Shown here piece by piece: positions 35,178-43,810 of a DNA stretch of 64,000 bases. The notes beneath the pieces were generated by a model. That model saw only the letters and a program-made list of their open reading frames with translations. It did no database searches and had not been told where the DNA came from. Each line of letters starts with the position of its first letter. Positions within the stretch are counted from its first letter, which is position 1. Made by a program: the position numbers and the translations under genes. Source of the DNA: Balneolaceae bacterium (GTDB lineage Bacteria > Bacteroidota > Rhodothermia > Balneolales > Balneolaceae); assembly GCA_017795005.1 (NCBI GenBank), contig CP051242.1, positions 248,001 through 312,000 on the forward strand, given 5' to 3'.

Positions 35178-36188
35178 GTGCAAAATCCGCTTTTAAACCC
35201 ATCTGAAAAAGAAGATGCCTTTGAACAGTCAGTCCGTCCTTCCAATCTGGAAGAGTTTATCGGTCAGCATAAAGCGATTTCAAATCTTAGTGTATTTATA
35301 AAAGCAGCCAAACAACGTGGGGATGCACTGGATCATGTAATTCTATCCGGGCCTCCCGGACTTGGAAAAACTACCCTTTCGTATATCATAGCTCAGGAAA
35401 TGGGTGTGAATATTCGTCCTACCACCGGGCCTGTACTCGAAAAGCCTGGTGATCTCGCCGGAATGCTCACCAATCTTGAAGAAGGTGACGTTCTATTTAT
35501 TGATGAAATCCATCGGTTGAATCCAGTTATTGAAGAGTATTTGTATTCAGCAATGGAAGACTTTAAGCTGGATATCGTAATCGATTCCGGTCCCAATGCC
35601 CGAAGTATACAGATTGAATTAAATCATTTCACTTTGGTTGGGGCTACCACCAGGAAAGGAATGCTTACCGCTCCGCTCAGAGCACGTTTCGGAATTGATA
35701 TGAGGCTCGATTATTATGATGTGGAATTGCTACAGCGAATCGCACTTCGATCTGCTCATATTATGGGATTTGGAATCACTGATGAAGGTGCTCATGAAAT
35801 TGCGGGCCGAAGTCGTGGTACACCAAGAATTGTGAATAAACTCCTTCGAAGAACCAGAGACTTTGCCCAGGTTGATGGGCTTGATACCATTGATCAGAAA
35901 ATTGCAGATAAAGCACTTAATGCGTTGGATGTCGATACAAATGGACTCGATGAAATGGACGTTCGGATGCTTCGTGCTATCATCGAAAATTACAAAGGCG
36001 GTCCTGTTGGGCTTAGTACATTAGGAGTTGCTGTTGGAGAGGATAAAGGGACTATTGAAGAAGTCTATGAACCATACCTTATTAAAGAAGGTTTTCTTCA
36101 GCGAACCCCTAAAGGGCGTGTTGCCACTGCAAAAGCCTATCAGTATTTAGGGATTTCCAACAGCGCTGATGGATCTCTGTTTAGTTGA
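35178..36188 (+). CDS. ruvB: Holliday junction branch migration ATPase RuvB
   Basis: 336 residues, normal length, from GTG at 35178. Family motifs: [13 protein letters not shown], Walker [12 protein letters not shown] (about 56), Walker [11 protein letters not shown] (about 105), sensor [19 protein letters not shown], and the C-terminal winged helix ending [19 protein letters not shown]. With RuvA it drives branch migration of Holliday junctions. It stands alone, 145 bp upstream of metK on the same strand. Confidence 0.97.
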   Translation: MQNPLLNPSEKEDAFEQSVRPSNLEEFIGQHKAISNLSVFIKAAKQRGDALDHVILSGPPGLGKTTLSYIIAQEMGVNIRPTTGPVLEKPGDLAGMLTNLEEGDVLFIDEIHRLNPVIEEYLYSAMEDFKLDIVIDSGPNARSIQIELNHFTLVGATTRKGMLTAPLRARFGIDMRLDYYDVELLQRIALRSAHIMGFGITDEGAHEIAGRSRGTPRIVNKLLRRTRDFAQVDGLDTIDQKIADKALNALDVDTNGLDEMDVRMLRAIIENYKGGPVGLSTLGVAVGEDKGTIEEVYEPYLIKEGFLQRTPKGRVATAKAYQYLGISNSADGSLFS

Positions 36189-36333
36189 GGTTTCTTTTTA
36201 TGGTAATCGGGATAAGGATTGCAAATTACTTTTGCCTGGTAAATACCAAAATAACCCGCGATTTATCTCCAATTCTTTTTACCTTTAGCGTTCTTTTCGT
36301 AACCGAAAGTACCTTATTAAGAATCTATTACTC

Positions 36334-37467
36334 ATGAAAAAATTATTTACCTCTGAATCTGTCTCTGAGGGACATCCTGATAAAGTTTCCGATCAAATTT
36401 CAGATGCCATTCTGGACGCCTTGCTTACTGAGGATCCTAAATCCCGCGTAGCTGTTGAGACCTTTGTTACAACCGGACTTGCCGTTGTTGGTGGAGAGGT
36501 AACCACCGAAGCCTATGTGGACGTAAAAGAAATTGTTCGGAAAGTTATTCGTGATATTGGCTATACAAAAGCTTCATATCGTTTTGATGCCGAAAGCTGT
36601 GGCGTACTTTCCGCCATCCATACACAAAGTCCTGATATTGCGATGGGAGTAGACAGAGACGGCGCCGGTGATCAGGGAATGATGTTTGGCTATGCTACCA
36701 AAGAAACCCCGGAATACATGCCGATGCCCCTTCAATTCTCGCATAGCCTGTTAAAGGAATTGGCCCGCATCCGAAAGAAAACCGATTTAATGCCTTATCT
36801 GGGACCGGATAGTAAAAGCCAGGTTACCATTGAATATGATACGGATGGAAAACCGTCCCGAATTGATACTATTGTATTATCCACTCAGCATGATGCAGAT
36901 GTAGATCAGCCTCAGATTCATGAAGATGTAAAGAATATTCTGATTAAAAATGTTATCCCTGCTGAGTTGATTGATGCAGAAACCAAATATCACATTAATC
37001 CAACTGGGAAGTTTGTGATTGGAGGCCCACATGGAGACGCCGGACTTACCGGACGAAAAATTATTGTGGATACTTATGGTGGATTTGGCGCACACGGCGG
37101 AGGGGCTTTCTCAGGAAAAGATCCTTCCAAAGTAGACCGAAGTGCTGCTTATGCTGCCCGACATATTGCTAAAAATCTTGTCGCTGCCGGATTAGCTGAA
37201 GAATGCCTGGTACAATTGGCTTATGCGATTGGAGTTGCAGAACCTGTTTCCATTAATGTGAATTCCTATGGAACAGGGGCTAAAAGCGACAATGAATTGG
37301 CTGAGCTGGTTGCCAAAACCTTTGACTGTACTCCTAAAGGAATCATCACCCGATTCGATTTATTGAAACCCATCTATAGACCAACAGCTGCATACGGACA
37401 TTTTGGTAGAGACGAGTTCCCCTGGGAAAAACTCGATTTTGTAGATCAGCTTTCGAATAACTTATAA
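36334..37467 (+). CDS. metK: S-adenosylmethionine synthetase
   Basis: 377 residues, standard length. Signatures: [20 protein letters not shown] at the N-terminus (ATP and Mg2+ binding), [12 protein letters not shown] (about 109-120), and [15 protein letters not shown] (about 250), the P-loop-like phosphate site. It makes SAM from methionine and ATP in the cytoplasm. The 145-bp upstream region was inspected for a SAM riboswitch and none of the expected helices was seen. It is monocistronic by spacing: the next gene starts 134 bp on. Confidence 0.97.
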   Translation: MKKLFTSESVSEGHPDKVSDQISDAILDALLTEDPKSRVAVETFVTTGLAVVGGEVTTEAYVDVKEIVRKVIRDIGYTKASYRFDAESCGVLSAIHTQSPDIAMGVDRDGAGDQGMMFGYATKETPEYMPMPLQFSHSLLKELARIRKKTDLMPYLGPDSKSQVTIEYDTDGKPSRIDTIVLSTQHDADVDQPQIHEDVKNILIKNVIPAELIDAETKYHINPTGKFVIGGPHGDAGLTGRKIIVDTYGGFGAHGGGAFSGKDPSKVDRSAAYAARHIAKNLVAAGLAEECLVQLAYAIGVAEPVSINVNSYGTGAKSDNELAELVAKTFDCTPKGIITRFDLLKPIYRPTAAYGHFGRDEFPWEKLDFVDQLSNNL

Positions 37468-37601
37468 GTCATTATTACAAAGGATTTATATCTTTAGAAT
37501 CTTCTAATATTTACCTCTTACATTGAATTTCTTTTCATAATTCTGTTTTGTGGAGGGTTGTTAGCATTCAATTCTTTAAGAATAATAATCCTGGTACAGT
37601 T

Positions 37602-38366
37602 ATGAATAAACTAGCTTTTCTTTTGGTTACCGTATTTTTTTTAATGGTAGCATGCGACCCTTCTACAGGAGTTGTACAATCTGATCAACATATTGAATCC
37701 GAATTTGCTGATGATACCCAGTACAAACGATGGGGGAATCAAGGCGGCGGTGATTCCGGAACAAACAATGCCTATGAATGCATTGAAAACGGTAATATTC
37801 AGTCCTCTTCTTCCAATGCAAGTAATACTGCTGATCTTGCCATTGATTGCGATCCCGCAACGGGCTGGATATCCGGAAGTACCGGTTCAGGCTCTCTGAA
37901 TGTATTTTTTGATTCTCTCACAACTTTATCCGGAGTTCGGATTACAACGCAGTCTGGTTCTGTGGAAAGTCAATCTATTACTATTACCGCGTTAAAAATT
38001 GACCGCACCTCTGTTAGCATTACCGAAACTATAAATGTAAGTACCTCCAGTTCCAGTGTTGATTTAGATTTTGGGCTTGGTTTTGGAGAGTATGTTGGGC
38101 TAACAATTACATTGCCTGATCAGACAATCGAATGGAAATCGATTAATGAAATTGAGCTTATAGTTGGCAGCGTTGAAGAAGAAGAGGAATTCGAGAACCC
38201 TCAAACATTTCGGGAGTGTCGCAGAGGGGGCTGGAGAGATTTTGGATTCAGAAACCAACGACAATGTTACAAATATGTAAAAGCTGTGATTTTCTGTTCA
38301 AACCGATACTGGAAGAAGAATCACAATCGTTGTGACCCAACCAAATTTGATAGAAGAAGACGCTAA
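37602..38366 (+). CDS. lipoprotein with discoidin-like glycan-binding domain
   Basis: 254 residues from the ATG at 37602. An upstream start would bury the lipobox FFLMVAC (Cys18) behind 18 extra residues, so it is not preferred. After a linker, residues about 50-200 form a galactose-binding/discoidin-like sandwich (ADLAIDCDPATGWISGSTGS, then VFFDSLTTLSGVRIT), with Thr/Ser-rich strands. The C-terminus is basic and Cys-containing (CRRGGWRDFGFRNQRQCY). It probably binds sugars or a surface ligand outside the cell. A strong terminator follows 23 bp after the stop. Confidence 0.75.
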   Translation: MNKLAFLLVTVFFLMVACDPSTGVVQSDQHIESEFADDTQYKRWGNQGGGDSGTNNAYECIENGNIQSSSSNASNTADLAIDCDPATGWISGSTGSGSLNVFFDSLTTLSGVRITTQSGSVESQSITITALKIDRTSVSITETINVSTSSSSVDLDFGLGFGEYVGLTITLPDQTIEWKSINEIELIVGSVEEEEEFENPQTFRECRRGGWRDFGFRNQRQCYKYVKAVIFCSNRYWKKNHNRCDPTKFDRRRR

Positions 38367-38389
38367 TTGAGTTTTAATATATTTTCTCA

Positions 38390-38412
38390 GGCAGTCTTTG
38401 ACTGCCTTTTTT
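38390..38412 (+). terminator. intrinsic terminator after the discoidin-like lipoprotein
   Basis: GGCAGTC, loop TTT, GACTGCC, then six T. A 7-bp stem with a clear T-run; it closes the upstream unit just before the accessory patch. Confidence 0.92.
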
Positions 38413-38478
38413 GTTTCTGCTTGTTTCTAAGTGATTTATTCCGCTACTTTCAGCAATAAATAACCAAGACCTGCACCG

Positions 38479-38510
38479 CCCTGCCTACCGTAGGTAGGTT
38501 AAACGCAGGG
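38479..38510. repeat. nested inverted repeat at the left edge of the accessory patch
   Basis: An outer stem CCCTGC/GCAGGG encloses an inner stem CCTACC-GTA-GGTAGG, with an unpaired TTAAAC on the 3' side. Its GC-rich sequence differs sharply from the AT-rich surroundings. The GTTAAAC at 38498-38504 fits the integron core consensus GTTRRRY, but this is weak alone. A REP-like dispersed repeat is the alternative. Confidence 0.5.
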
Positions 38511-38587
38511 TCGTTTTATGTATTATTTTTATAAGTACTATTCAAATAAATTTTTAGTTTCCGGCCAAAATATTTAACCAAAAACGA

Positions 38588-39457
38588 ATGAATATGAATA
38601 AGATAATTGACTTGTACAAAGGATGTAATATTGCAAATGACATAGATGCAATAAAAACATTTCGCTTCGAAGTAAACTATTCTGAATTATTAATTCTTGA
38701 CCAACCTGATGCTCAAAAATTGATATTTACTGAACTATCTCAGTTTCTGGCAAATTTTTTAAACGAGTCAAAATTATATCATCATGATAAAGTTGAGACC
38801 AAATTTGAGGATGGCAAATTAATAGTTTTATATAATGATGATATATATCATTGTCAGTTTTGGATGGGTAAAAATTCATTCACTTTTGCAAGGGTGGACT
38901 CTAGTCTCCAGGAATTCGAACTATTTCTAAACAAGTTCAATGATTTTATCCCAAATTTATTTACCCATATTAAAATTTTCATCAGTGAAAGATTAAATTT
39001 TAATGTGATACCATCATCATGCAGCTATGCCTTTGATTTTACCTTTTCCCAATTTAAGCTATTAGGTACTAGAGGTAGAGATTCAGTAAAGAATTATGAT
39101 ATTATCAATAAATTTTTCGATTTAAAATCTAAACAATCACCATTAGTTGAACTGAATTTTAAAGAGCCTGGTAGACAAGATATAACTGTTAGTGGAATTA
39201 AGAATTTTGATGGAAAACCAAGACGTTGTTGGTTCACTTTACAAGGTTTTGGCAATAAAAATTATTCGGAAATTAAAGCCCTATTTTCTTATCAAAGTGA
39301 TACCTATTCAGATATAGATGGTAATAGGTTTGAGTTCGATATGAATAGCATTAATGAACTAGAAATTGTAATTAATAAATTCCTTAAAGAAATTGTATTC
39401 AATAAGTTTTTAGGCAAGTTATTTGAAGGTATATCATTTAGAAGTCAAAGAACCTGA
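38588..39457 (+). CDS. unknown protein, first gene of AT-rich accessory pair
   Basis: 289 residues, no signal peptide or membrane span. It is rich in Asn, Lys, Phe and Ile and clearly more A+T-rich in codon use than its neighbours. Segments such as FRFEVNYSELLILDQPDAQK and SCSYAFDFTFSQFKLLGTRG suggest alternating strands and helices, ending in an amphipathic helix (ELEIVINKFLKEIVFNKFLG). No family recognised. The second unknown gene starts one base after its stop, so they form a two-gene cassette. Flanking repeats and composition suggest horizontal acquisition. Confidence 0.7.
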   Translation: MNMNKIIDLYKGCNIANDIDAIKTFRFEVNYSELLILDQPDAQKLIFTELSQFLANFLNESKLYHHDKVETKFEDGKLIVLYNDDIYHCQFWMGKNSFTFARVDSSLQEFELFLNKFNDFIPNLFTHIKIFISERLNFNVIPSSCSYAFDFTFSQFKLLGTRGRDSVKNYDIINKFFDLKSKQSPLVELNFKEPGRQDITVSGIKNFDGKPRRCWFTLQGFGNKNYSEIKALFSYQSDTYSDIDGNRFEFDMNSINELEIVINKFLKEIVFNKFLGKLFEGISFRSQRT

Positions 39458-39458
39458 G

Positions 39459-40136
39459 ATGAATAAAATTGAGAATATTGAAGAAAAATTAAATGACAGT
39501 CTACTAATTAATCTGCTATTAGGATCAGCACCATTCACTGGGGGTTTAATTAACGCTTTAAATCTTAGAGTTAATCAAAGAAAAGATAAAAGACTCAAAA
39601 AATTTTTATTAAGTCTCTCATCAAAAATGGAAAACCTAGATAAGACTAAACTACCTAAGGAATATATTCAGAGTGAAGAGTTTTGGAATCAAATCGAATT
39701 TGTTTGCAATGAGGTTCGAAAAACTGAAGATCAGAAAAAAATTCGATATCTGGAGAAATATATTATTAATTCCATTAGAGAACTTAAGCCAGATATTTCT
39801 ATCGAGTTACTTTTTCAAAGATACTTGTCTCAATTATCTGGTTCGCATTTAGTTATACTAGAGTATTACCACAAAAAACAATCTACTTATTCACTTAATG
39901 ATAGAACGAAGATGCCGTCATCAATTGATGGGGTTCTCCCTCTTAACGTGAATGACATTTCTAAGAAATTTGAACATTTTTCATGGCATCTCATACAATT
40001 AATCTGTGTTGATTTAGAAAATCATGGACTCCTTTTCGATTGGTCAAATACTCACCCAGAAATATCTTCATCTGAAAGTTTTTCATTAACTGAAAATGCA
40101 CTTCATTTTATGAGATTTCTAAATAATAAGTTGTAG
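39459..40136 (+). CDS. unknown protein, second gene of AT-rich accessory pair
   Basis: 225 residues from the ATG at 39459, just after the upstream stop; an ATG at 39423 would overlap the previous gene by 35 bp and is less likely. An N-terminal hydrophobic stretch (INLLLGSAPFTGGLINALNL) is followed by a basic, helical body (NQRKDKRLKKFLLSLSSKME) and a C-terminal region of possible winged-helix type (KFEHFSWHLIQLICVDLENH then GLLFDW). The pattern of a short hydrophobic head with a charged helical body is common in accessory-region proteins of unknown role. Co-transcribed with the gene before it. Confidence 0.65.
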   Translation: MNKIENIEEKLNDSLLINLLLGSAPFTGGLINALNLRVNQRKDKRLKKFLLSLSSKMENLDKTKLPKEYIQSEEFWNQIEFVCNEVRKTEDQKKIRYLEKYIINSIRELKPDISIELLFQRYLSQLSGSHLVILEYYHKKQSTYSLNDRTKMPSSIDGVLPLNVNDISKKFEHFSWHLIQLICVDLENHGLLFDWSNTHPEISSSESFSLTENALHFMRFLNNKL

Positions 40137-40177
40137 TTTAGTTTAAACCTTGAATCACTTCTTCCAATTGCTTAGGG

Positions 40178-40286
40178 CATAGAACAAACGCATTAACTGG
40201 GGATGCGGACGTGCCGCTGGTTTCCGGTGTTGCTTGTTTTAAAATTATCACAGTTAATTAACTCATAATCTCCGCGCCCGTTATTC
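40178..40286 (+). repeat. attC/VCR-like integron recombination site (candidate)
   Basis: The stretch begins GCATAGAACAAACGCATTAA and ends TCCGCGCCCGTTATTCC, about 109 bp, just after the two-gene cassette. The start AACAAACGC, an internal GCCGCTGGTTTCCGGTGTTG and the end CGCCCGTTAT resemble the layout of Vibrio-type attC repeats. GCGGA/TCCGC can pair and the ends pair imperfectly. The right end departs from strict GTTRRRY, so the site may be decayed. Recognised from memory of attC sequences, not from a model search. Confidence 0.35.
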
Positions 40287-40322
40287 CCCGGGTGTTAAGT
40301 AACCTTAAAAATATCATCTCTT

Positions 40323-40542
40323 TTGACTGAGTTTGACCCAAAGTTATTTAAAAAATTGCTGCTTCTTTTTGGTGTAATATTCGGATCGTTAATCCTTAAT
40401 GAGTCTTCCATCTATTGATAGTGAATCAGTAAAGTTCAATGGTCAATACGTTGAAAATGTGTTAAAGCAAGATTGTTTGTAGCGACATTTTTTATACTGA
40501 GTTGGCTTTTTTGTACGGTTGTTGCAAATATGTTGTATTAAC
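40323..40542 (+). pseudogene. possible decayed small two-span membrane protein gene
   Basis: One frame from TTG 40323 reads a short head and a membrane segment (FKKLLLLFGVIFGSLILN). About 75 bp on, a second frame continues through an in-frame TAG at 40480 into another membrane segment (ATFFILSWLFCTVVANMLY) with a TAA at 40540. Together they resemble a short two-span protein broken by a frameshift and a nonsense change. It lies between the two attC-like sites, where an integron cassette gene would be. The evidence is thin and chance is possible. Confidence 0.25.
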
Positions 40543-40570
40543 TAAAAGAGACCGAAATCAGTAGTGCTTA

Positions 40571-40590
40571 CATAACAAGCCATTCAGGCC
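40571..40590 (+). repeat. truncated attC-like left half (candidate)
   Basis: CATAACAAGCCATTCAGGCC looks like the R''-L'' half of an attC site, and no matching right half follows. It would mark the end of the decayed array at the junction with the chromosomal operon starting at 40651. Twenty bases give little statistical weight. Confidence 0.2.
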
Positions 40591-40650
40591 CCATCCCATT
40601 TCCTCCTAATATTTATTTCAACCCCTATTGATTTAAAGCTTTCATATTTT

Positions 40651-40669
40651 TACTTTTTAATTAAAAGTA
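40651..40669. promoter_or_regulatory. operator candidate upstream of the envelope operon
   Basis: TACTTTTTAATTAAAAGTA: 7-bp arms TACTTTT/AAAAGTA around TAATT, 6 nt before the first ATG (40676). A near copy (17 of 19 bases, plus CTTT after it) lies at 41641-41659 before creD. The winged-helix regulator encoded between them is the likely reader. Confidence 0.45.
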
Positions 40670-40675
40670 CTTTTT

Positions 40676-41311
40676 ATGAAAGATCAACAGGATTATATCA
40701 ACGACCTTGCTCAGATCCGTTCTATGATGGAACGTTCTACCAAGTTTTTATCGCTTTCGGGTTTATCCGGAGTGCTGGCTGGTATGTATGCCTGCGCCGG
40801 AGCTTATGCAGCCTTCTACTATTTCAATTTTCGTCCTGATGGATTTGAATATGCCATTAATCGAACCGGAGATACGGTAGCCGGTATGGCGCCGGTTCTT
40901 GGACTCGCAATTATTGTTTTACTGTTATCTGTAGGAACCGCGCTTGTACTTTCTTCTGGAAAGGCTAAACAAAAAGGCGAAAACATCTGGAATATCGCCT
41001 CAAAAAAAATGCTTTCTGCTGTAAGTGTTCCTTTAGTATCCGGCGGAGTATTCGTTCTTCTTATGATAGCCTTTGGCTATTCCGGACTTGCGGCTCCGGC
41101 AACGCTTGTTTTCTACGGACTGTCCTTAACTTCTGCCGCTTCGTATACTTATGATGATGTCAAATATCTGGGTGTTCTTCAGATTGTGCTTGGATTGGCT
41201 GCAATAATATTTATTAGTTACAGTATTTTGTTTTGGGCTATCGGCTTTGGAATGCTTCATATCATTTACGGATTATACATCCATGTTAAATACGAGCGGA
41301 AGGCATCTTGA
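40676..41311 (+). CDS. integral membrane protein in creD operon
   Basis: 211 residues. An N-terminal amphipathic lead (DQQDYINDLAQIRSMMERST) precedes about six membrane spans (LAGMYACAGAYAAFYYFNF, VLGLAIIVLLLSVGTALVL, VPLVSGGVFVLLMIAFGYSG, LVFYGLSLTSAASYTY, and two more). Proteins of this kind regularly precede the small winged-helix regulator and CreD in Bacteroidota. Its function is unknown, perhaps sensing or modulating envelope state. Its TGA overlaps the TTG start of the regulator gene. An operator-like repeat lies just upstream. Confidence 0.85.
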   Translation: MKDQQDYINDLAQIRSMMERSTKFLSLSGLSGVLAGMYACAGAYAAFYYFNFRPDGFEYAINRTGDTVAGMAPVLGLAIIVLLLSVGTALVLSSGKAKQKGENIWNIASKKMLSAVSVPLVSGGVFVLLMIAFGYSGLAAPATLVFYGLSLTSAASYTYDDVKYLGVLQIVLGLAAIIFISYSILFWAIGFGMLHIIYGLYIHVKYERKAS

Positions 41312-41610
41312 ATCTGAACTTAAATCATTTACATAAAGCTTTTGAAAGTAGAATCCGTCTGGGAATTATGTCGGCACTGGCTGTGAATGATTTCCTGGAT
41401 TTTACGTCGTTAAAAGAGTTGCTGGATGTGACCGACGGAAATCTTGCAACTCATATCAAAAAGCTGGAACAAGAGAGCTTTATTGGTGTTAAAAAAGTCT
41501 TCATCGACCGAAAACCGAATACACGGTATTTCATTACCAAAGAAGGAAGAAGTGCCTTTCAAAAACATTTGGATGCACTGGAGCAAATCATAAAATCCCA
41601 GGGATTATGA
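41308..41610 (+). CDS. winged-helix DNA-binding regulator (PF13601-like)
   Basis: 100 residues from TTG 41308, whose TG is shared with the upstream TGA. The whole protein is one winged helix: SRIRLGIMSALAVNDFLDFT, recognition region DVTDGNLATHIKKLEQESFI, wing VKKVFIDRKPNTRYFITKEG, and a C-terminal dimer helix. This is the ArsR-like single-domain family placed before creD-type genes. The two operator-like repeats at 40651 and 41641 flank it, so autoregulation and control of creD are likely. Confidence 0.9.
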   Translation: MNLNLNHLHKAFESRIRLGIMSALAVNDFLDFTSLKELLDVTDGNLATHIKKLEQESFIGVKKVFIDRKPNTRYFITKEGRSAFQKHLDALEQIIKSQGL

Positions 41611-41640
41611 AAACCGCCCGGGATATATTTTTTACCCATT

Positions 41641-41659
41641 CACTTTGTAATTAAAAGTA
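41641..41659. promoter_or_regulatory. operator candidate upstream of creD
   Basis: CACTTTGTAATTAAAAGTA, 19 nt before the creD ATG (41679), matches the repeat at 40651-40669 in 17 of 19 bases, and both continue CTTT. The second copy inside the operon implies separate control of creD. Confidence 0.45.
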
Positions 41660-41678
41660 CTTTCAAAATTATACTATC

Positions 41679-43040
41679 ATGGAAAAACAACCCGAGAGAA
41701 ACCTTCTTGAGCAAGCCGCTCAATCCATCCGAAAATCTGTAACCGTTAAAATTGCCTCCATTTTTATCCTGATGCTTTTGCTAATGATTCCCATGTCGTT
41801 TATCAAATCGTTGATATCTGAGCGGGAAATGCATCGTGAGGCCGTCATTTCCGAAGTAAGCGACAAGTGGGCAAATCAACAGCGGGTTTATGGCCCGATT
41901 CTTAGTGTTCCTATAACCAAAATACATGTACTTAATGGGAAGGAAACCGAGGTGAGTTATCTGGCTCATTTTTTACCCGGTTCACTGGAAATCACTTCTT
42001 CTATTCAGCCTCAATCACTCTATCGGGGCATTTACGAGGTAGTAGTATATGATTCACAAACAAACTTTTCCGGGAGTTTTATTGATTTGGAAAACTATAC
42101 TGAGCAACTGGATCAATATGATGTGCATTGGGATAAAGCCTTCCTAACGATTAACGTATCTGACCTCAGAGGAATAAAAGAGAGCATTTTGGTGGACTGG
42201 AATGGGAAAGAAAAAACGGTGGAACCCGGATCTTCTATTCCTGGCCTTGTGCAATCCGGAATAACGGTTCTTGACATTCTGGACAGGGCACCGGATTCAG
42301 ATTCCCTTTCCTTTTCGTTTGACCTTTCTTTGCAGGGAAGTCAAACTCTGGAATTTATTCCGCTTGGAAAAGAAACCAACGCCCATCTTTCATCAAACTG
42401 GGCCGACCCAAGTTTTTCGGGATCATTTTTACCGGATACACGAACCGTTTCAGAAGAAGGCTTTGAAGCGAGTTATAAAGTTCTTGAGCTGAACAAAAAT
42501 TACCCTCAATTCTGGATCGGAGATCGAAATAAGGAAAGTATCGCTAACAGTGCGTTTGGGGTTTATCTGCTGCTTCCAATGAATGATTATCAGAAATCCA
42601 TGCGCTCTGCGAAATATGCTTTGCTTGCTATATCACTTACTTTTTTGACCTTTTTTCTGGTCGAGATTTTTAACCGTAAAGAAGTGCACCCTTTTCAATA
42701 TGTGTTAATCGGTCTGGCGCTTTGTCTTTTCTACACCTTACTCATTTCAATCTCCGAACATTTCAATTTCAATGCGGCCTACATCGTATCCAGCATTGCG
42801 GTAATTACCATGATTGGGCTGTACACCAAGGCTATCATGACAAGCCTTTTCCACACGGTTGTACTTGTTCTGATTTTAACGCTGACCTATGCGTTCGTCT
42901 ATATCACGTTACAGGTTCAGGACTATGCGCTACTGATTGGAAGCATTGGTTTAACCTCCATTCTTGCACTAACTATGTTTATTACCAGAAAAATTCAGTG
43001 GTATGAACTTGGAAGCGCATTAAAAACACAAAACCAATGA
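41679..43040 (+). CDS. creD: cell envelope integrity protein CreD
   Basis: 453 residues, normal for CreD. One N-terminal membrane span (VKIASIFILMLLLMIPMSFI, about 23-42), a large periplasmic domain (about 50-310, with AHFLPGSLEITSSIQPQSLY and RGIYEVVVYDSQ), then five closing spans beginning RSAKYALLAISLTFLTFFLV. The stretch HPFQYVLIGLALCLFYTLLI is a family signature. CreD affects resistance to colicins and beta-lactams in Proteobacteria and envelope integrity in general. It overlaps the next small gene by 4 bp. Confidence 0.92.
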   Translation: MEKQPERNLLEQAAQSIRKSVTVKIASIFILMLLLMIPMSFIKSLISEREMHREAVISEVSDKWANQQRVYGPILSVPITKIHVLNGKETEVSYLAHFLPGSLEITSSIQPQSLYRGIYEVVVYDSQTNFSGSFIDLENYTEQLDQYDVHWDKAFLTINVSDLRGIKESILVDWNGKEKTVEPGSSIPGLVQSGITVLDILDRAPDSDSLSFSFDLSLQGSQTLEFIPLGKETNAHLSSNWADPSFSGSFLPDTRTVSEEGFEASYKVLELNKNYPQFWIGDRNKESIANSAFGVYLLLPMNDYQKSMRSAKYALLAISLTFLTFFLVEIFNRKEVHPFQYVLIGLALCLFYTLLISISEHFNFNAAYIVSSIAVITMIGLYTKAIMTSLFHTVVLVLILTLTYAFVYITLQVQDYALLIGSIGLTSILALTMFITRKIQWYELGSALKTQNQ

Positions 43041-43228
43041 GTCTTATCATAAAACTTAAAAACCTGTTTCTGTTATCTATTGTGGTAATCGTACTTGGGC
43101 TTCTGTTGCTTATCTATATGATAACAGTAGAAGACGAGCCTTCTCCGGCTCCGCCATTGATGATTGCTGCAGGATTATTCTGGGCATTCCGCCTTAAATC
43201 AAAAATTAACTCTTCCACTAACTTCTAA
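43037..43228 (+). CDS. small membrane protein after creD
   Basis: 63 residues, mostly one or two membrane spans (LFLLSIVVIVLGLLLLIYMI, then PLMIAAGLFWAFRL). It starts within the creD stop (ATGA overlap), which supports it as a real, coupled gene. No family recognised. Confidence 0.62.
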   Translation: MSLIIKLKNLFLLSIVVIVLGLLLLIYMITVEDEPSPAPPLMIAAGLFWAFRLKSKINSSTNF

Positions 43229-43237
43229 ATCACTATT

Positions 43238-43810
43238 ATGAATACCACTATGACCCTTTCAAAAAAACTACTGATCCTAAGCGGGGCTACGTTCTCCCTG
43301 CTTTTAATCCCATTGATTGCCATGCAATTTACCGACGAAGTTGTTTGGTCTGCTTTTGATTTCATCATTGCAGGATTGCTTCTGTTTGGAACCGGGTTTG
43401 GGTATCTCCTTATCACCATTAAAGCAGAAAATTTCATTTATAAAGTCGCCTCCGGCTTAGCGCTTGCTTCCGGCTTATTTCTGGTCTGGGCAAACCTCGC
43501 TGTTGGTTTAATTGGAAGCGAAAATAATCCCGAAAACCTGATGTATTTCGGAGTAATTCTGGTCGGATTGGTTGGCGCCGGTATTTCCAGGTTTAAGGCA
43601 AGAGGCATGAGTATCACAATGTTCGCAATGGCAGGATCCATGGTGCTCATTGCTATTATTGCTTTCATGCTTGGAGCCCATAACTATCCTTATAGTTCTG
43701 TACTGGAAATTCTTGGTGTTACCGGGTTCTTCTCGGTTCCTTTTGTGTTATCTGCTTTGTTGTTCCATAATGTCGCCGGTCCCGACACTGAAGGAGAAAT
43801 AAATGAATAA
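43238..43810 (+). CDS. multi-span membrane protein
   Basis: 190 residues with about six hydrophobic segments (LILSGATFSLLLIPLIAMQF, AFDFIIAGLLLFGTGFGYLL, VASGLALASGLFLVWANLAV, LMYFGVILVGLVGAGISRF, TMFAMAGSMVLIAIIAFML, and VTGFFSVPFVLSALLFH). It lies 9 bp after the previous small gene and overlaps the next by 8 bp, so it belongs to the creD operon or its extension. The family is not identified, though short six-span proteins of this look are frequent beside envelope genes. Confidence 0.72.
   Translation: MNTTMTLSKKLLILSGATFSLLLIPLIAMQFTDEVVWSAFDFIIAGLLLFGTGFGYLLITIKAENFIYKVASGLALASGLFLVWANLAVGLIGSENNPENLMYFGVILVGLVGAGISRFKARGMSITMFAMAGSMVLIAIIAFMLGAHNYPYSSVLEILGVTGFFSVPFVLSALLFHNVAGPDTEGEINE

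Noticed and set aside
36189-36333. SAM riboswitch before metK
   Set aside because: No recognisable SAM-I/SAM-II helices or conserved core were found in the 145-bp leader.
40138-40149. GTTTAAAC palindrome after the accessory genes
   Set aside because: A short AT-rich dyad expected by chance; no partner repeat or T-run.
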